From Prinia subflava (Eukaryota > Chordata > Aves > Passeriformes > Cisticolidae), in NCBI RefSeq assembly GCF_021018805.1, contig NC_086258.1, forward strand, positions 7,169,081 through 7,233,080: DNA of 64,000 bases, given 5' to 3'. Below, piece by piece: positions 1-12,100 of this stretch (the first letter of the stretch is position 1; each line of letters starts with the position of its first letter). The notes under the pieces are model-generated. The model had not been told where the DNA came from. It saw only the letters and a program-made list of their open reading frames with translations, and made no database searches. The position numbers were made by a program, and so were the translations under genes.

Positions 1-3000
1 CAGCAGTAACGAGGATGTGCTGGGGTCCCAGCCTCCCCCATGGGGCACCCTCCATCCAGCCAGGCTCCCCCAGTTCATGCTCCAGCTTCTGAGCCCTACC
101 AGAGCTGATTTGTTCGGCCACGCTTTGCAGGAGAGGACACGTCTACAGCACACAGGCTCTCCCAGTCCTCCTTCCCATCACACACGGGCTCATCTGCCAA
201 GGAAAATTCCCCTCTTTGACAGCCCCCTTCAGGAGCTAAACCCCATCCATGTGCTCACTACAGAGCTGCTGAGGGCTGCTGTCCTCACAGGTCTTTTCAT
301 TCAGAATAACCCCACAGGTGTATCCAGCCCCCATACTCTGCAATAATGACCTTGTTTTAGGAGGAGGAGGCTGGAGGGCACTGAGTGGGCTGGGGTTTGA
401 TGATACTGGAGACCTAAAGGCACAGAGGGTCTGTGAAGGCCTCCAGGATCTTCACTGGTGTCACTCCAGCCTGCTATTCACCTTAATAGTGTCCAGACCT
501 ACATTTATCCTCCTGAGCACCTTTTCTGACTGATCTTCACTGTGCTCTGGAATCAGCCAACATTAAAGGATCGTTTTTGGAACGAGAAATAAACACCAAG
601 ACGTGGATGCTGCCTACAGCAAGATTTTAGATGCTATTGATCTGTGCAAGGTCACACAAGGAGCTGGAAGCCAGAACACTCCAGCACACAGTTGGTACCA
701 GTTCTGTCACCAGGAGTGAGCAGGGCAAAGTGCACCCTCAGCATGGACACACTGTCCAGCACTGCCAGGGCTGCCTGGAGAAAAAAGCTTCCAATCACCT
801 CTTGGTGAGCATCCTAATTCTGCCTGCAATGCCCCAGAACCTGTTCCTGGGCACGAGGAGTGCACAGACTGCCATCCTCTGCCATCCTGCACCTGTACCC
901 GCTCCAAACCCTGCATGGCCACAACCCTGCCTCCCACGGGCTGCCATGCACTTGGCAGTGGGCCTGGAGGTTGGGCTGACCTTGGGTGTGCTGGCAGGAT
1001 TTCCCTGGCACTCTGTCATCCCCAGGGCTCCTGCCGGGTCACCCCCGCTGTCTGCCTTCGCTTCAACTGTCCCTTTCCTGAATTTTACAGCCCATTTTCC
1101 TTCTGTCTTCATCTCCTGCCTCCATTCCACCTCCCATTCTCTAAAACTGCTCCTAATCCTTTGGCAGCTGTTTTCATCATGTTCCTGCAGCAAACTCACC
1201 TCTCCAAAGCGTTTGGTCACTGCAATTTCTCTTCTTCAAATTGTTACACTTGGCCAAGGGCATCACTTACCCAGTACCTCCTCTTTAATTGGTGTCGTTT
1301 GCAGTCATCCCAACCTTTCACCTTCCCTGAGAAGGGAGATTTCTATGCTCATGCTCTGCTTGGCAAGTGGCCTTTCCATCCAAAGAGTCTGTGCTGTTTG
1401 CACACAGCCAGAACAAAGTTTAGAAAGCTGCCCAAGAGGTGCTGAGATATTTCCACTGATAGGTTTATTTTTCAGCTACTTAAAGAACATTTCAGGTGGT
1501 TAATATATGGCTGTGGAAAGAAAGCTAATCTAGATGTAGACCAGCTGCAAAGATGTCAAAGAAATAATTTTGAAGAGCAGAGGGTGTTACTGGAAAGAAC
1601 CCACCAGAAAAAGCTGGTCAGGCAATAAAATCGAATATTACGGCAAGTCTGCATCTGACCCATGATCACTGGAAGCCAAAGAGAGTGTAAAGCCAGCAAA
1701 ATCCTAAAGATTAGGGCAAAAAAGTTTTACAGAAGAAAAAAAAACCCACTGAGGACTGACAAAACAGATTGTAAAATATAACACAGTGACTGGAATCACT
1801 GTCAGGCTCATGGCAACAGAGAAACGCAACCAAGTTAAAAAATACAGGACTCCCATCAGCTCGAATAATTACATATCCTGTCCAATTCCACAGTGAAAGG
1901 CACTTTGTGCCTCTGCCACCATTCTTACACTGCTAAGACAAGAATTTCTATTTCAAGAGTAGTTTTCCTCTCCTGGAAACGTTCCAGGCTGGGTATGTGG
2001 TCTCATTGCTACCGCAGAGCTCCCAGCCCCGTCCGCCCGCGCCGTGCCCCGGTGGCTGCAGCATCTGCTTGGGCAGAAGGACCTGTTACGCCCTTCAAAA
2101 AATCCTGAGTGCACCATGAAGAGGCTGATTCCCCTCCAGAGCGGTTATTTGCTTGCTGTTAGAGTTTCTGACTGCTTCAGGCTGATGGCTTAAGAGAAAA
2201 TAAACAGCCAAGTCATGGTTTGGCATAAGGTTCGGGTCCTGCACATCAGCCACAGAGCTGGGAAAAAAGAGATCTGAAAGACAGATTTAGATCCCTTATT
2301 ACCAATTGGTTTACACTGAATAGGAAAGTAATTTACTCTCACACAGACTGGCTGTTGTCTGTGGGTTTATCTCCACTGATTACCAGCAGGCTGAAAATTT
2401 TCTTCCAAAATTTTACCATCTAGAGCTCCTTTGGCCACAAGTGGATCTCTTTCTTTGCCAGCTTTTGCTTTTTCAGGCTGTGTAATGAAAACCTGGGTCA
2501 GGGGGGAATAATCACAGAATCCTTTCTGTGAAAACAAAGCTTTCCAGCCCTCATCAACATCTTTTCCTTTCAAAAAAAGTCATGTTCCCACCCAGCCAGA
2601 GAGATTCAAGCATGGGATGGAGGTCAAGGGGAAGACCTCACGCTTTGATTCCTTTTGCTCAGCATTGGAGGGGTTTTTTTTAGTTTTTCACTCTCTGGGA
2701 TGTTTTGCATTTGTTGATGGCTGCAGACTGAGCTCTGTTCACTCTCAGCCATAGATCTGGACCTCCAGGCAGAAGAGCTCTGTCAGCTCTGTCCCAGAAT
2801 CACATCCCAGCTGAATTTCTCAGAGGATAACAGCAGATAACAACAGACAAACGCGTTGAAGACAAACCTAAATAACCTTCAATTAAGTCAGCCAAAGGGC
2901 ATCTCCAGCCCTAAAATCGATGCTAGCACACAAATTCCAGCTTGTCAAGCCAGTTATTTAATAGGTAAGAGCTGGCTTGGTATCTTCACTGTGAGACACA

Positions 3001-3600
3001 CGTTTCCATATGTGCTTTTAGGACCAGTGCAAGCAAACATCTCACTCGGCCTGGGAGGGAATAGTAAAGCAAATTGGTGCTCTTGTAACCATGTGTACTC
3101 CTAAGTACAGCTATGAGCATCTGATAAATCTTTTAAAGTGCATGTTTACAATGGATTTTATTCTTTTTACTGTTCTATACATATGAGCCCTCTGAGCAAA
3201 ATAACAGATCCTCTGACACTTAGAAGAAGCCACTGCCTCATTGGCTGCCCGCGGTGAAATAATTTATATTGTTATTTCCTCATCCAAATTACAAGGATTG
3301 TAAAGAAGCCTCAGAAATTCAGCGTAATCAGTGCTTTGGAGGCACAGATCCCACAGCTGCCACACGGGTGGAAGACCCACTATTGCAACTGAGAGTTTTG
3401 CCAGCACAAAGATTGCAAAAAAAATTAGTCCCTGAGTGTTTTCTACCGATTTTTCTCTTGTTATTTTCTTCAATAGTTAATAGAAAGTGAGGACAAGTGG
3501 AGATCATTTAAAAATGATCTTTTGGGCTTCTCCATGGGTTTATGGCCAGGACCTATTTAGAGAAGCATAAAGCTGTAAGGGGCCTATAACTTTACTGGAT
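1..3600. other. Gene-free sequence, probably a CFAP77 intron
   Basis: I see no exon with a splice-flanked reading frame resembling CFAP77, no RNA gene and no recognisable repeat. The longest open frames (such as 631-1503) are low-information and lack family motifs. The stretch is presumed intronic because exons of CFAP77 follow. Confidence 0.5.
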
Positions 3601-3689
3601 ATTCCACAAGCTGTTTAGGAAAACGAGGAGCCTTTGGCCTCACACCCAGCTCATTTTGCCACATCGCCAACACACCCACACACGTGTGT

Positions 3690-4150
3690 GCAGGGACTGC
3701 GAGCCGCTAATTGAATTCACCCTTGTGAAAGCCTTAACAAATTGTAAGTGACCTTTTATACAAATTTCAAAGTCAAGGATTCACCGCTAACTGCACATCC
3801 CTCCTCTGCCATTCACCGTTATGCAAAACCCACAAACAATTAAAAGAAATAATGAAGAGCCCAGCGGCCCTCTTTCCTAATTAGCTGCAGGAGGCAGTGC
3901 TGGGGAGTGTGGTTAAGTGCTTCAATTACCTCGGCCCTCCTCGCAGCCCTTGTTAGAAGAGACAGGTCCAGGGGCCAAAGGGGAACAATTAAGGCGAGGC
4001 AGAGCCCGGCGGTTTGCGGGGGATGCCGGGGCCGTGCGGGCTCTCACCAGGGCCGGGGCTGTAATCACACCCCAGCCTCCTGCTGGGCTGCACACACACA
4101 AATTAATGGGAGATAGATTGCTACCTGCAGCCCATCAGTAACCGGGGAGG
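3690..4150. promoter_or_regulatory. Candidate regulatory element with homeodomain sites
   Basis: This is non-repetitive, non-coding sequence with several homeodomain-type cores: TAATTG at 3708, TAATTAG at 3878, CAATTAA at 3986 and ATTAAT at 4102. A CACGTG-centred palindrome sits just outside at 3677-3690. The right half is also locally CpG-containing. Conservation cannot be tested here, so this is a candidate only. Confidence 0.35.
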
Positions 4151-4429
4151 ATGGGAGGCAATGCAGCGCTGCAAGGGAGCTATAATCTGAATTTTGCTGT
4201 GCTCTCAGCCCCCTGTCAGGGCAGAGGGACCTGAGCACTGATGCCTGGCTGCTGCCTACATTGGCGGTACCCCATGGCCCCAAATAGAATCACAGATGCT
4301 GGCTTGTGCTTGATTTGCTAAGTTAATATCAGTGGAAGCTGCCCCAAGGAGCCCCACACTCCAGAGGGGCTGGAGACCAGCCTGTTCCCAATAAGAAACA
4401 GGTTGGACTCTGTTACAAATGCTATTTAT

Positions 4430-4478
4430 TACAATTCGATCTTGAAGGTCTTCTCCAACCCTAATGGTTCTGTAAAAA
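4430..4478 (+). mobile_element. Small CR1-like LINE 3' fragment
   Basis: The stretch resembles the sense 3' end of CR1 elements (gatcttgaaggtcttctcc followed by aaccctaatggttctgt). Only the last ~45 bp can be recognised. No coding part remains. Confidence 0.5.
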
Positions 4479-5159
4479 ACCAGGCTGAGCTGGTGGGAGC
4501 TGGTTCTGCTGGCCTGACCACGAGCCATGGGGAGACTCTGTATGGACTCTTCTAGCACAGGACAAATCCTTCCCAGCATGAAGACACAAGGAAAGAATAT
4601 AAAAGTAGCTGTCTCTCCTGGGGAATGAAGGTCCCAAAGATAGATCCTGACTCTGCAGCAAAAGCACATCTTAGGTGGAAGGACAACAACAAGGACTAAA
4701 CCCCCCTGAAACCTCATTAACCTTTCAAGGAAGGGTTAAAGCTTCAGCAGTGGTAGGCACTGGTGCAGCAACACAATTTAGTGTCACAGGCATGGACAAA
4801 TTCCATTCCATGATGGGTCTGTTGCATAAGCAGCCGTGCAGGGCCAGATCCTGGGGCTGGAAGCTGCCAGTGGGATCAGAGCAGTGTTCTGGGCACAGCC
4901 CCAAGAGCCACTGCCTGCACCCATCCTCTGCTCCCAGCCCCAGCCTGTCCTGACCAGCAGCAGGAAAAGCACTGCCCTGGCTGCAGAGCCACACACAAAC
5001 CCCACGGGCTGAGCTCTGCACTAAAATATTTACGTGCTTTTGAATTATACAGGAAAAAAAAAGCACTCGCAAGTCAAGTTTTTACCCTTTTGCAACACAA
5101 CTTAGCAATCAAATTGATTGCACCTTTCAAGCTGGTCTGAACCCCCTTCCTGAGCAAAG

Positions 5160-5560
5160 TCCTTTGTATCCACTTTTGCCAAGTACCTTTTTTTTGCAGC
5201 TGATATATAAACCTTTGAAAATAAGTTTGAGGGGAGACTGACAACCTTGAAACCTCAGGAGCAGCATGGCATTGACGGGCGCGGCTCCCTGAGCTGAGTA
5301 TTATAGATAGATTTTAATTTCATTTTAACAAAATAGCTGTCTCCAGTGGAAGAAGCATCAAGAGCTAAATGAGGACCCGTCTTGAGCTGAATCACGTTGA
5401 ACAGACCTCGGCACTGTCATTGATTTTCTGGGAAGAAAAAAAATGCCTCTGGCTACTAAACCAAATTAGTAGTCACTGATGACCAATTATTTTGCCCCAC
5501 TGTGAACGGGGAGGCGTACTAAAATTCCAGTTTGTCAGACCCAAGGCTCTCTTCTCAAAC
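5160..5560. promoter_or_regulatory. Candidate regulatory element
   Basis: This is unique-looking AT-rich DNA with no open frame or repeat match, including a ttttaatttcattttaac stretch near 5310 and a cattgattttctggg stretch near 5419. It has the texture of an old conserved non-coding element. This is inference without alignment. Confidence 0.3.
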
Positions 5561-8500
5561 ACCTTTCAACAAGCGTGTACCAAAAACCTCTCAGATGGTT
5601 CTGACGCCTTCCTGTTTTCGGCAACTTCTCCTTCTCCAAAGTTTTAATGAGCTGCTGCTCTGAGGATGGCCTGCCACAAAGTGAGCCCTTCCCTGCACGC
5701 CGGAGCACTATTTGGCATTGGCACAAATCACAGCTGTCAGGATTTATACACACATACACAAAAAAGTGTCAGCCTAATGTTTGCAGATTATAATTACCAT
5801 TTCTCTTGCATGTCCCTGGTGCCTTCATTTTAGATAAATCCCAGCTCTGAGGTATCAGCTGCAAAGCACTGAAGGCTCATATTGAATGGAATAGATTTAA
5901 CTAGTTTGTAGCTCATTTAAGGCCTACACTGTTTTATTTTAATATTGTTAATACTTTATTATACTTTTTAACACTGTTTTCACAGTAAAATAGCCTATTA
6001 GGAGGCTGCAGCTTCTTTTCCAGGAGATGTCTGGCAGACTAGAATTCCACATTGTATAACCAAGTTAGCAGGTGCTTGTCATTTCAGTTGAAAATAGGTC
6101 TGTACCCTGACTCTTGAAAGTAAATTAGAGAGATTCTATTAAAGAGACAGAAACTGTTTCAAGGATAATAGTTTTGAAAATGTGCACAGATAAATTTTAA
6201 AATATTTAGGAAATGTCAGCATTAGAAGTAGCTCCAACTATTTGACTATAAAAGGAAGCAGATGAGTATTTTTTCCCCTACAATTATAAATAATTTGTTA
6301 CATCCTATCAGAACTTCTTTGCCTTTCCTTTCTGTGGCAGGGTGCTTGTGCCAAAACAAGGAGATCTGAGTTACTGAGAATGAGATGAGTTTTAATGTGC
6401 AATGAGCATTTCCAGAGGATGTTTCCCTTGCTCTCCCCGCAGCATCTGCAGACAGCAGCGGCAAAATCCTCCCTGTTCAGCAGCGACATCTGGGCAGGGT
6501 GACAAAAGGAAAGGGAACACACAAGCCATTGATCCCTGTCCTTAAGTAGCACTGAGGTAAAAGGACATTTCCCAAAGGCCAGCTGCAAGTGAGAGCTGTC
6601 ACTTTGCCAAGCAGCACCGATATCGGGCCGAATTCCCCGTCCACTCTGCTGAGATCAGGCTGTGACCTACAAAGGAAAATCTCCTCGCTGAGATCCCTGC
6701 AGTCACCTCACAGAGGTGTTCCCTGATATCCCCTGCTCTTCCCCACTCTCTCAGTGTTTCTCTCAAAGGAGGAGAAGCCAGGTGAAGCCTCACCTCCTAC
6801 AGCCCCACCAGGGCTGGCGTGGATAACCGAGCACAAGAGTCATCCCCACCAGTTTGAGAGAGGCAGTTCATGCGTGCATCATTCCAGGCATGAGTCTATA
6901 CTTTGCTGGATCAGGACTTAAATGCGATTAATCACACGGCAGGGAAGGATCTCTGAAGAGCATCAACCCAAATGTGTCCTTTCAAGCATTTACCTACAAG
7001 CCAGCTGTGGACTAATCAGTCACCAACTGGCTGGTCCACTGGAGATGGTAAAAGTCACCTCCATGGAGATGTGAAAACACATTCAACTTCCAAAAAAAAT
7101 CAATAATCAAAGACAACACACAAAGGCTCCTTGCTTTCCTGCATCCCACCCTGCTATTCCTGCACACCAGGAAAGCTCCTGCCTTGGAGAGCAAAGGGAC
7201 AGGAGCACACAAGCAATGCTCACCTTGTGCTTGTGTCAGGAATACCAACACTTACACCACGCTACAAGACTGGACACCCAAACAGATATTGACACACTTG
7301 GCCACTGCTCTGCCACATCTTTTAACCTTTTAAATATTTTGCCCAGCTCTGATCAGCGTGAAATGCCAAACTGGAAGGGAAGGAGGGGAAAGAAGAGGGG
7401 ACAAAGGGTAAATGTCAGCGTTGCCTTGGGCACCGGGTGTCTCCAGATAATGTCTGGAGCAGCAGAGCTGATTTGTAAGCAAAGGCTTGAAAAGCCCTGC
7501 AGCATGTGATCTATGAAACAGGAGGCCTGCAGAAGGATGTCTCCTCTGATATGAATGTCCCCTTGGGATGGATATTGCTGGATTGCACATCCAGTATCAT
7601 TAGAAAACACGACCATAGATTAGGCTGTTTTGAAGCATGTGGTGTGCAATAATTAAGTAATAAAAGTCACCACGGGGGTGAAGGAACAAGAAACAGAAGA
7701 GTTACTATTTGCATACAGGCTGCTGGCGCCCTCGGTGATCATCAAGGATTCTCCAGGCTGCTAAAAGCTGGCAGCTGTCAATTCTGGACCCACTCCTGCC
7801 ATAAACCACGAGGCACCAGCTCACTCTGTGGCTTGTGGGCTCTTTGCAGAAACAGGAGGAGCTGGTGGCCCACAAGCAGCCCAGCAGCTAGCCCAAGTCC
7901 CCAGTGTCCTGCAGCTAGTCTGCACAGGCTGGGAAAGCACTGGCTGGGCTATCAGAGCTGCAGCTGGGGGCTCTGCAGGCTACAGGTGGGAGCAGAGCTA
8001 GAGGTGAGACCTCCACAGCCATCAGCTGCTGCCAAGATGGGAAAGGTCCCTCCTCAGCAAGGAGTGCAAGAACAAAGATCAGTAAAACTTTATCTTGAGG
8101 CCCTTCACCACCTTCAAGCATTTGCTTCTGGGGGAAAGGAATGGCAGCAGAACCATGGAAATTACTGATTCACAGTCCCTGCCACGGCCAGGTCTGCCTC
8201 CCATGGTGGCTGATGAAGTGTCCTCACCTTCCAAGGAGAAAGGCTCAAAAATTTCAGGCTGCAGCTTTGCCACAAGCTGGTCAGGTTAATGCCAGCTCAG
8301 AGCAGCTGAATGGGACACTGGCCAACAAGCAACAGCCTTCTTTACTCTTTTTCTAGAACCAGGTCATGTGCAGCTCCTCCCCTCTGCCGTCCCCTCCTTG
8401 CTCCCTGCAATCCTCTTTCAAGGGGCAAATACAGCTGCTCTGTGCAGCTGAGGCACCAGGCCAGGGCTCAGCATTTCAGCTCCCCTTTCTGCTGCAGACA

Positions 8501-9080
8501 CCTGACCATCTGCATTGGGTCCATTTTTAGCCCTATCCAGACTGCTTAGGACAGCACTTCCTCCTCTCACCCCATCCATCATTGCACATTTGCAGCCTTT
8601 GCTGCACCACATCAGAGAGATTTTAATAGTAAAAGCAGTGTTATTTTAACAAAACACACATGGCACCCAGGGGTTCTTCCCCTGGAGGGAATCCAGCAGA
8701 GCTCCATTGGGTACCAGCTGGGAAATGCTCTCCTGAAGCTCCAGCAGGGCCCAAAGTTGAGCAGCAGCCTGTGGTGCCCTGTGGCCCTTCCAGCACACCA
8801 GAGCTCAGACAGAGCTGCTAAAACCTGCCCTGTGAAAGGCTGTGCAAAGAGAGAGATTATGCCAGTTCTAGGGAATGCCCTGGCACAGGTTGCCACAGGT
8901 GTGTGCAGGCTGTAGCACGTTCACTGCGAATGATTGTGGGTTTGAGGCTCCCTGAGGAGGAGAAAGCCTTTCCCAGTGCCAGGCTTTATTCATGTTCTCA
9001 CCAGTCACTTTTCAGGAGCAGAGATGTGAACCAGCACGAGGAGGTGAAGATTACAATGGTGTCTTTTCAATGTTTTCCAG
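5560..9080. other. Gene-free sequence before the first CFAP77 exon
   Basis: I recognise no gene, RNA or repeat. 5880-6250 is strongly AT-rich (tattttaatattgttaatac near 5935) and could be regulatory or simply intronic. The rest is ordinary mixed sequence with short chance frames. Confidence 0.45.
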
Positions 9081-9183
9081 GCCTTCCACTCCCATTTTTG
9101 ACATCATACAACACAGATACAAGGAGCTGTGGATGGAGCAGCAGAGAGCCCGAACTGTTGTCCAGCGTGTGGTGAAGAAAAAG
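9081..9183 (+). CDS. CFAP77: CFAP77 internal exon with the RPSTPIFD motif
   Basis: The acceptor is a pyrimidine-rich tract ending ttttccag and the donor is aag|gtggga. The exon encodes (R)PSTPIFDIIQHRYKELW... and ends in VVKKK, 34 full codons. The first base completes an Arg codon begun in the previous exon, which is probably outside the window. The second half is rich in Gln, Arg and Lys and is likely helical. Confidence 0.8.
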
Positions 9184-12100
9184 GTGGGAATGTTCCAGCA
9201 GTGCTTTCCCCAGCACTGCTGGGCATGACCCCTCCCTGTCCTACCCCACCAGGGATGCATGGGCTGCTCCCAGCCCTGGGAAGGGCTCTCAGCTGGGAAA
9301 ACATCCCCCTGACTACTAAAAGGCTGATGATGCCTAACAAAGATGAGCATCTCCCTGGCAGGAGCTCCACGGGCTGTCCTTTGGACATCAGCTCTGCTCA
9401 GGTTACCTGTGACAGTGGCCACAAGAAAGGAACAACCAGCAAATGCTGAAAGGACAGCCCCAGCCCTGAGCCTGGCGTGCTGTGCTTGATGCAGCACCCA
9501 CAGCTGGAGTGTAAGGCCGTGCTTTCAAACACACCAACATTGTAATATCATTTAAAAGCAACCAATGACTGTTTTATTAGTTAATGGCTCAAAGAAGAGT
9601 TGGGCTAATATGGTAATGACCAATTTCAATGGGCTTGCTGCCATCACAAACGATGCTTTATCATTGAAGTGCAGGAATACAGTGTCCTTAATTAGCAGCT
9701 ATTTTATGAATACACCAGCCTGGGATGTTAGAAAGTGCATCCCTACTTTATCTATTAATGACTGATGTTTTTAATCACTAAATTACCTCCGTCAAGCTCC
9801 CAAAGCCTGCAGCCACCAATTGCTGAGTTAAGTAACACAAACCTGTATCCTAGACCACAGAGCAGACAGATTCCCAGGGTTTCATGCAGTGGCCAAGACA
9901 TTCACCAGGGATCTACCTGCACTGGTTTGTGCTGGGATTATCAAGCACTGTGACCTGCAATTAATCAGGAGAGTCAGGGAACCTCACCATGGTGAGGGTG
10001 GTGCAAGTGACTTTCCTGGTTAGGGAACAGCAGCTCAGGGCACAGGGCCTCCAGTGGGCAGCAGCCACCTCCCTGGGATGCTCTATAAAGCACACACTGA
10101 GAGCTGACAGCTGCTCATGAGTTTTAAACATCAGTACTGCCTGCAAGGACATGGAAAACTCCCCATATCATCACTGCTGATCATCAGCCCAAAGCCACTT
10201 TTGGCCTGGTCCATCCCAATGTCACTGCACTGCACAGCACAGAGCTGATGTGCACGGCTGTGCAACTGTTTGAGCCCACTCCTGTTCACCTTTGGGTGCA
10301 GTGCAGCTGTTTGAGCCCTCTCCTGTTCCCCTTTGGGTGCAGACAAGTGCAGTGCAGCTGTTTGAGCCCTCTCCTGTTCACCTTTGGGTGCAGACAAGTG
10401 CAGTGCAGCTGTTTGAGCCCTCTCCTGTTCACCTTTGGGTGCAGTGCAGCTGCTTGAGCCCACTCCTGTTCACCTTTGGGTGCAGTGCAGCTGTTTGAGC
10501 CCACTCCTGTTCCCCTTTGGGTGCAGTGCAGCTGTTTGAGCCCACTCCTGTTCCCCTTTGGGTGCAGTGCAGCTGTTTGAGCCCACTCCTGCTCACCTTT
10601 GGGTGCAGTGCAGCTGTTTGAGCCCACTCCTGTTCCCCTTTAGCTGAAGCCTGGCGAAGTGCGTGAGAACCTCACCTCGTTCCTGCGCTCGCACCCGCTG
10701 CCGGTGAAGAAGGAATCCTTCTGGCACCTGCAGCGTTTTGAGAAGGTACGGGCCCCCCAAAACCCATCCCGTGACCAAAGTCAACTCTTCTGGGCCTCTA
10801 CAAGCATCTGACTGAAGTCAGGGACTTTCTAACCTCACCCACATGCTCCAATAACAGCATACAATGAATGAGGCTCTTAACTCAGAGCTGCCCGTGACCC
10901 AGACCTTAAAATGGTCCCAAATGTGTTCACCCATCAGCTCCTTTGAACACCAGGGTGGGATATTTTTTGCTGGCCATAAGCCCTGGAAGAGAGACAGAAG
11001 TTGCCTGGATAATACTTTTTTTTTAACTTATGTGCACTTTCATGAGCTTCCTGAGATGAGAATCATCCTTTTATACCTCACTGGTAGTACAGAAGTGGCC
11101 TTTGCTCTACAAGTGCCCCACACAAGCAGGACAGTCACACTGGCATTTTGGGACCCTGCCATTTCATCAGCTCTCACCATAACTAATTCAAACCACACCA
11201 GATGGTTCAAAAAGCTTTTCCGCCCCAGGATTAGAACTTTCCAGAAAGCCTGCACTCTTGATACCTCTGTAAACCACCTGATTGACAATATTCACCCTGA
11301 GACAAAGCAAAGGGTCTGGCCAGGTTAGAGATGTCCTTGACATTTCCTTTAATTGATCCAAATAAGAGCTAAGGTGAAGATTTCTTGTTCTAGTGATGGG
11401 ATCTAAACATCTCCCTGAATTCATCTGTGCAACCTGCTGTGCTCTGGGGTACTTGTTAGAATTCCATTACCTTTGTTTGTGGTGCAAATTATATGGAAAG
11501 TTCCATACAATTTAGTGAAGAGCTAAGGGGGAATTTTAGGAGAGAAGGGGAAAGAGCTGGACCAGTGGAATGGAAAGGAGACACCAGAAAGTGAAAGCAC
11601 TGAAACCCTGCAGGGAGTTTACATGGTGAAAATCATACTTGGCATTGATAGTTACCACTGCAAAAAGCTCTCAGCTCTCTGACCTGGCCCTTCCTCTGAT
11701 GGGGTTATATTTTTTGCCACGCTGTTGATTTCTAACCACAGTTTAAAACCGCGAAGAAGCCCTGCTATTTCCTGAAGGTGATTTGCTTGTACAAGTTGGA
11801 GACTTTTGCCCAAGAAACACGCTTTGCACCACCTTGATGTATTCCTGCACCGTCCTGTCTGGGAGTGCCCGATTAGCATATGTCAGTAATCATTTATCCC
11901 CACTGCCTGTCAGCCCGGAGCTGCCGCGGCGGCGAGAGAACATGACCGATCGCTGTTAAACAGATTGTGAGAGTCACACCAGGTACTGGGGCAAGCCTCC
12001 TCTTTAGAGCTCCTCTCACCCCAGACCTTTCCATCACTGTTCATTTTTCAGCCTGGTTTTTGCTCTGTGCTTTCCCTTTTGTTTCATCTGTGGTTGTGGT

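Noticed and set aside
631..1503. 290-codon open frame on the plus strand
   Set aside because: Low-information sequence without domains, splice support or promoter. Overlapping frames exist on the other strand.
10260..10643. Regularly spaced repeats resembling a CRISPR array
   Set aside because: Units are directly head to tail with no unique spacers, in a vertebrate intron.
10131..10784. Minus-strand frames with repeated APKGEQERAQTAALH-like sequence
   Set aside because: They are translations of the 41-bp minisatellite. They have no family, no splice context, and overlap CFAP77 antisense.
10864..11328. 154-codon frame just after a CFAP77 exon
   Set aside because: It shows no resemblance to the CFAP77 C-terminus, and the exon at 20186 fits in phase and pattern.
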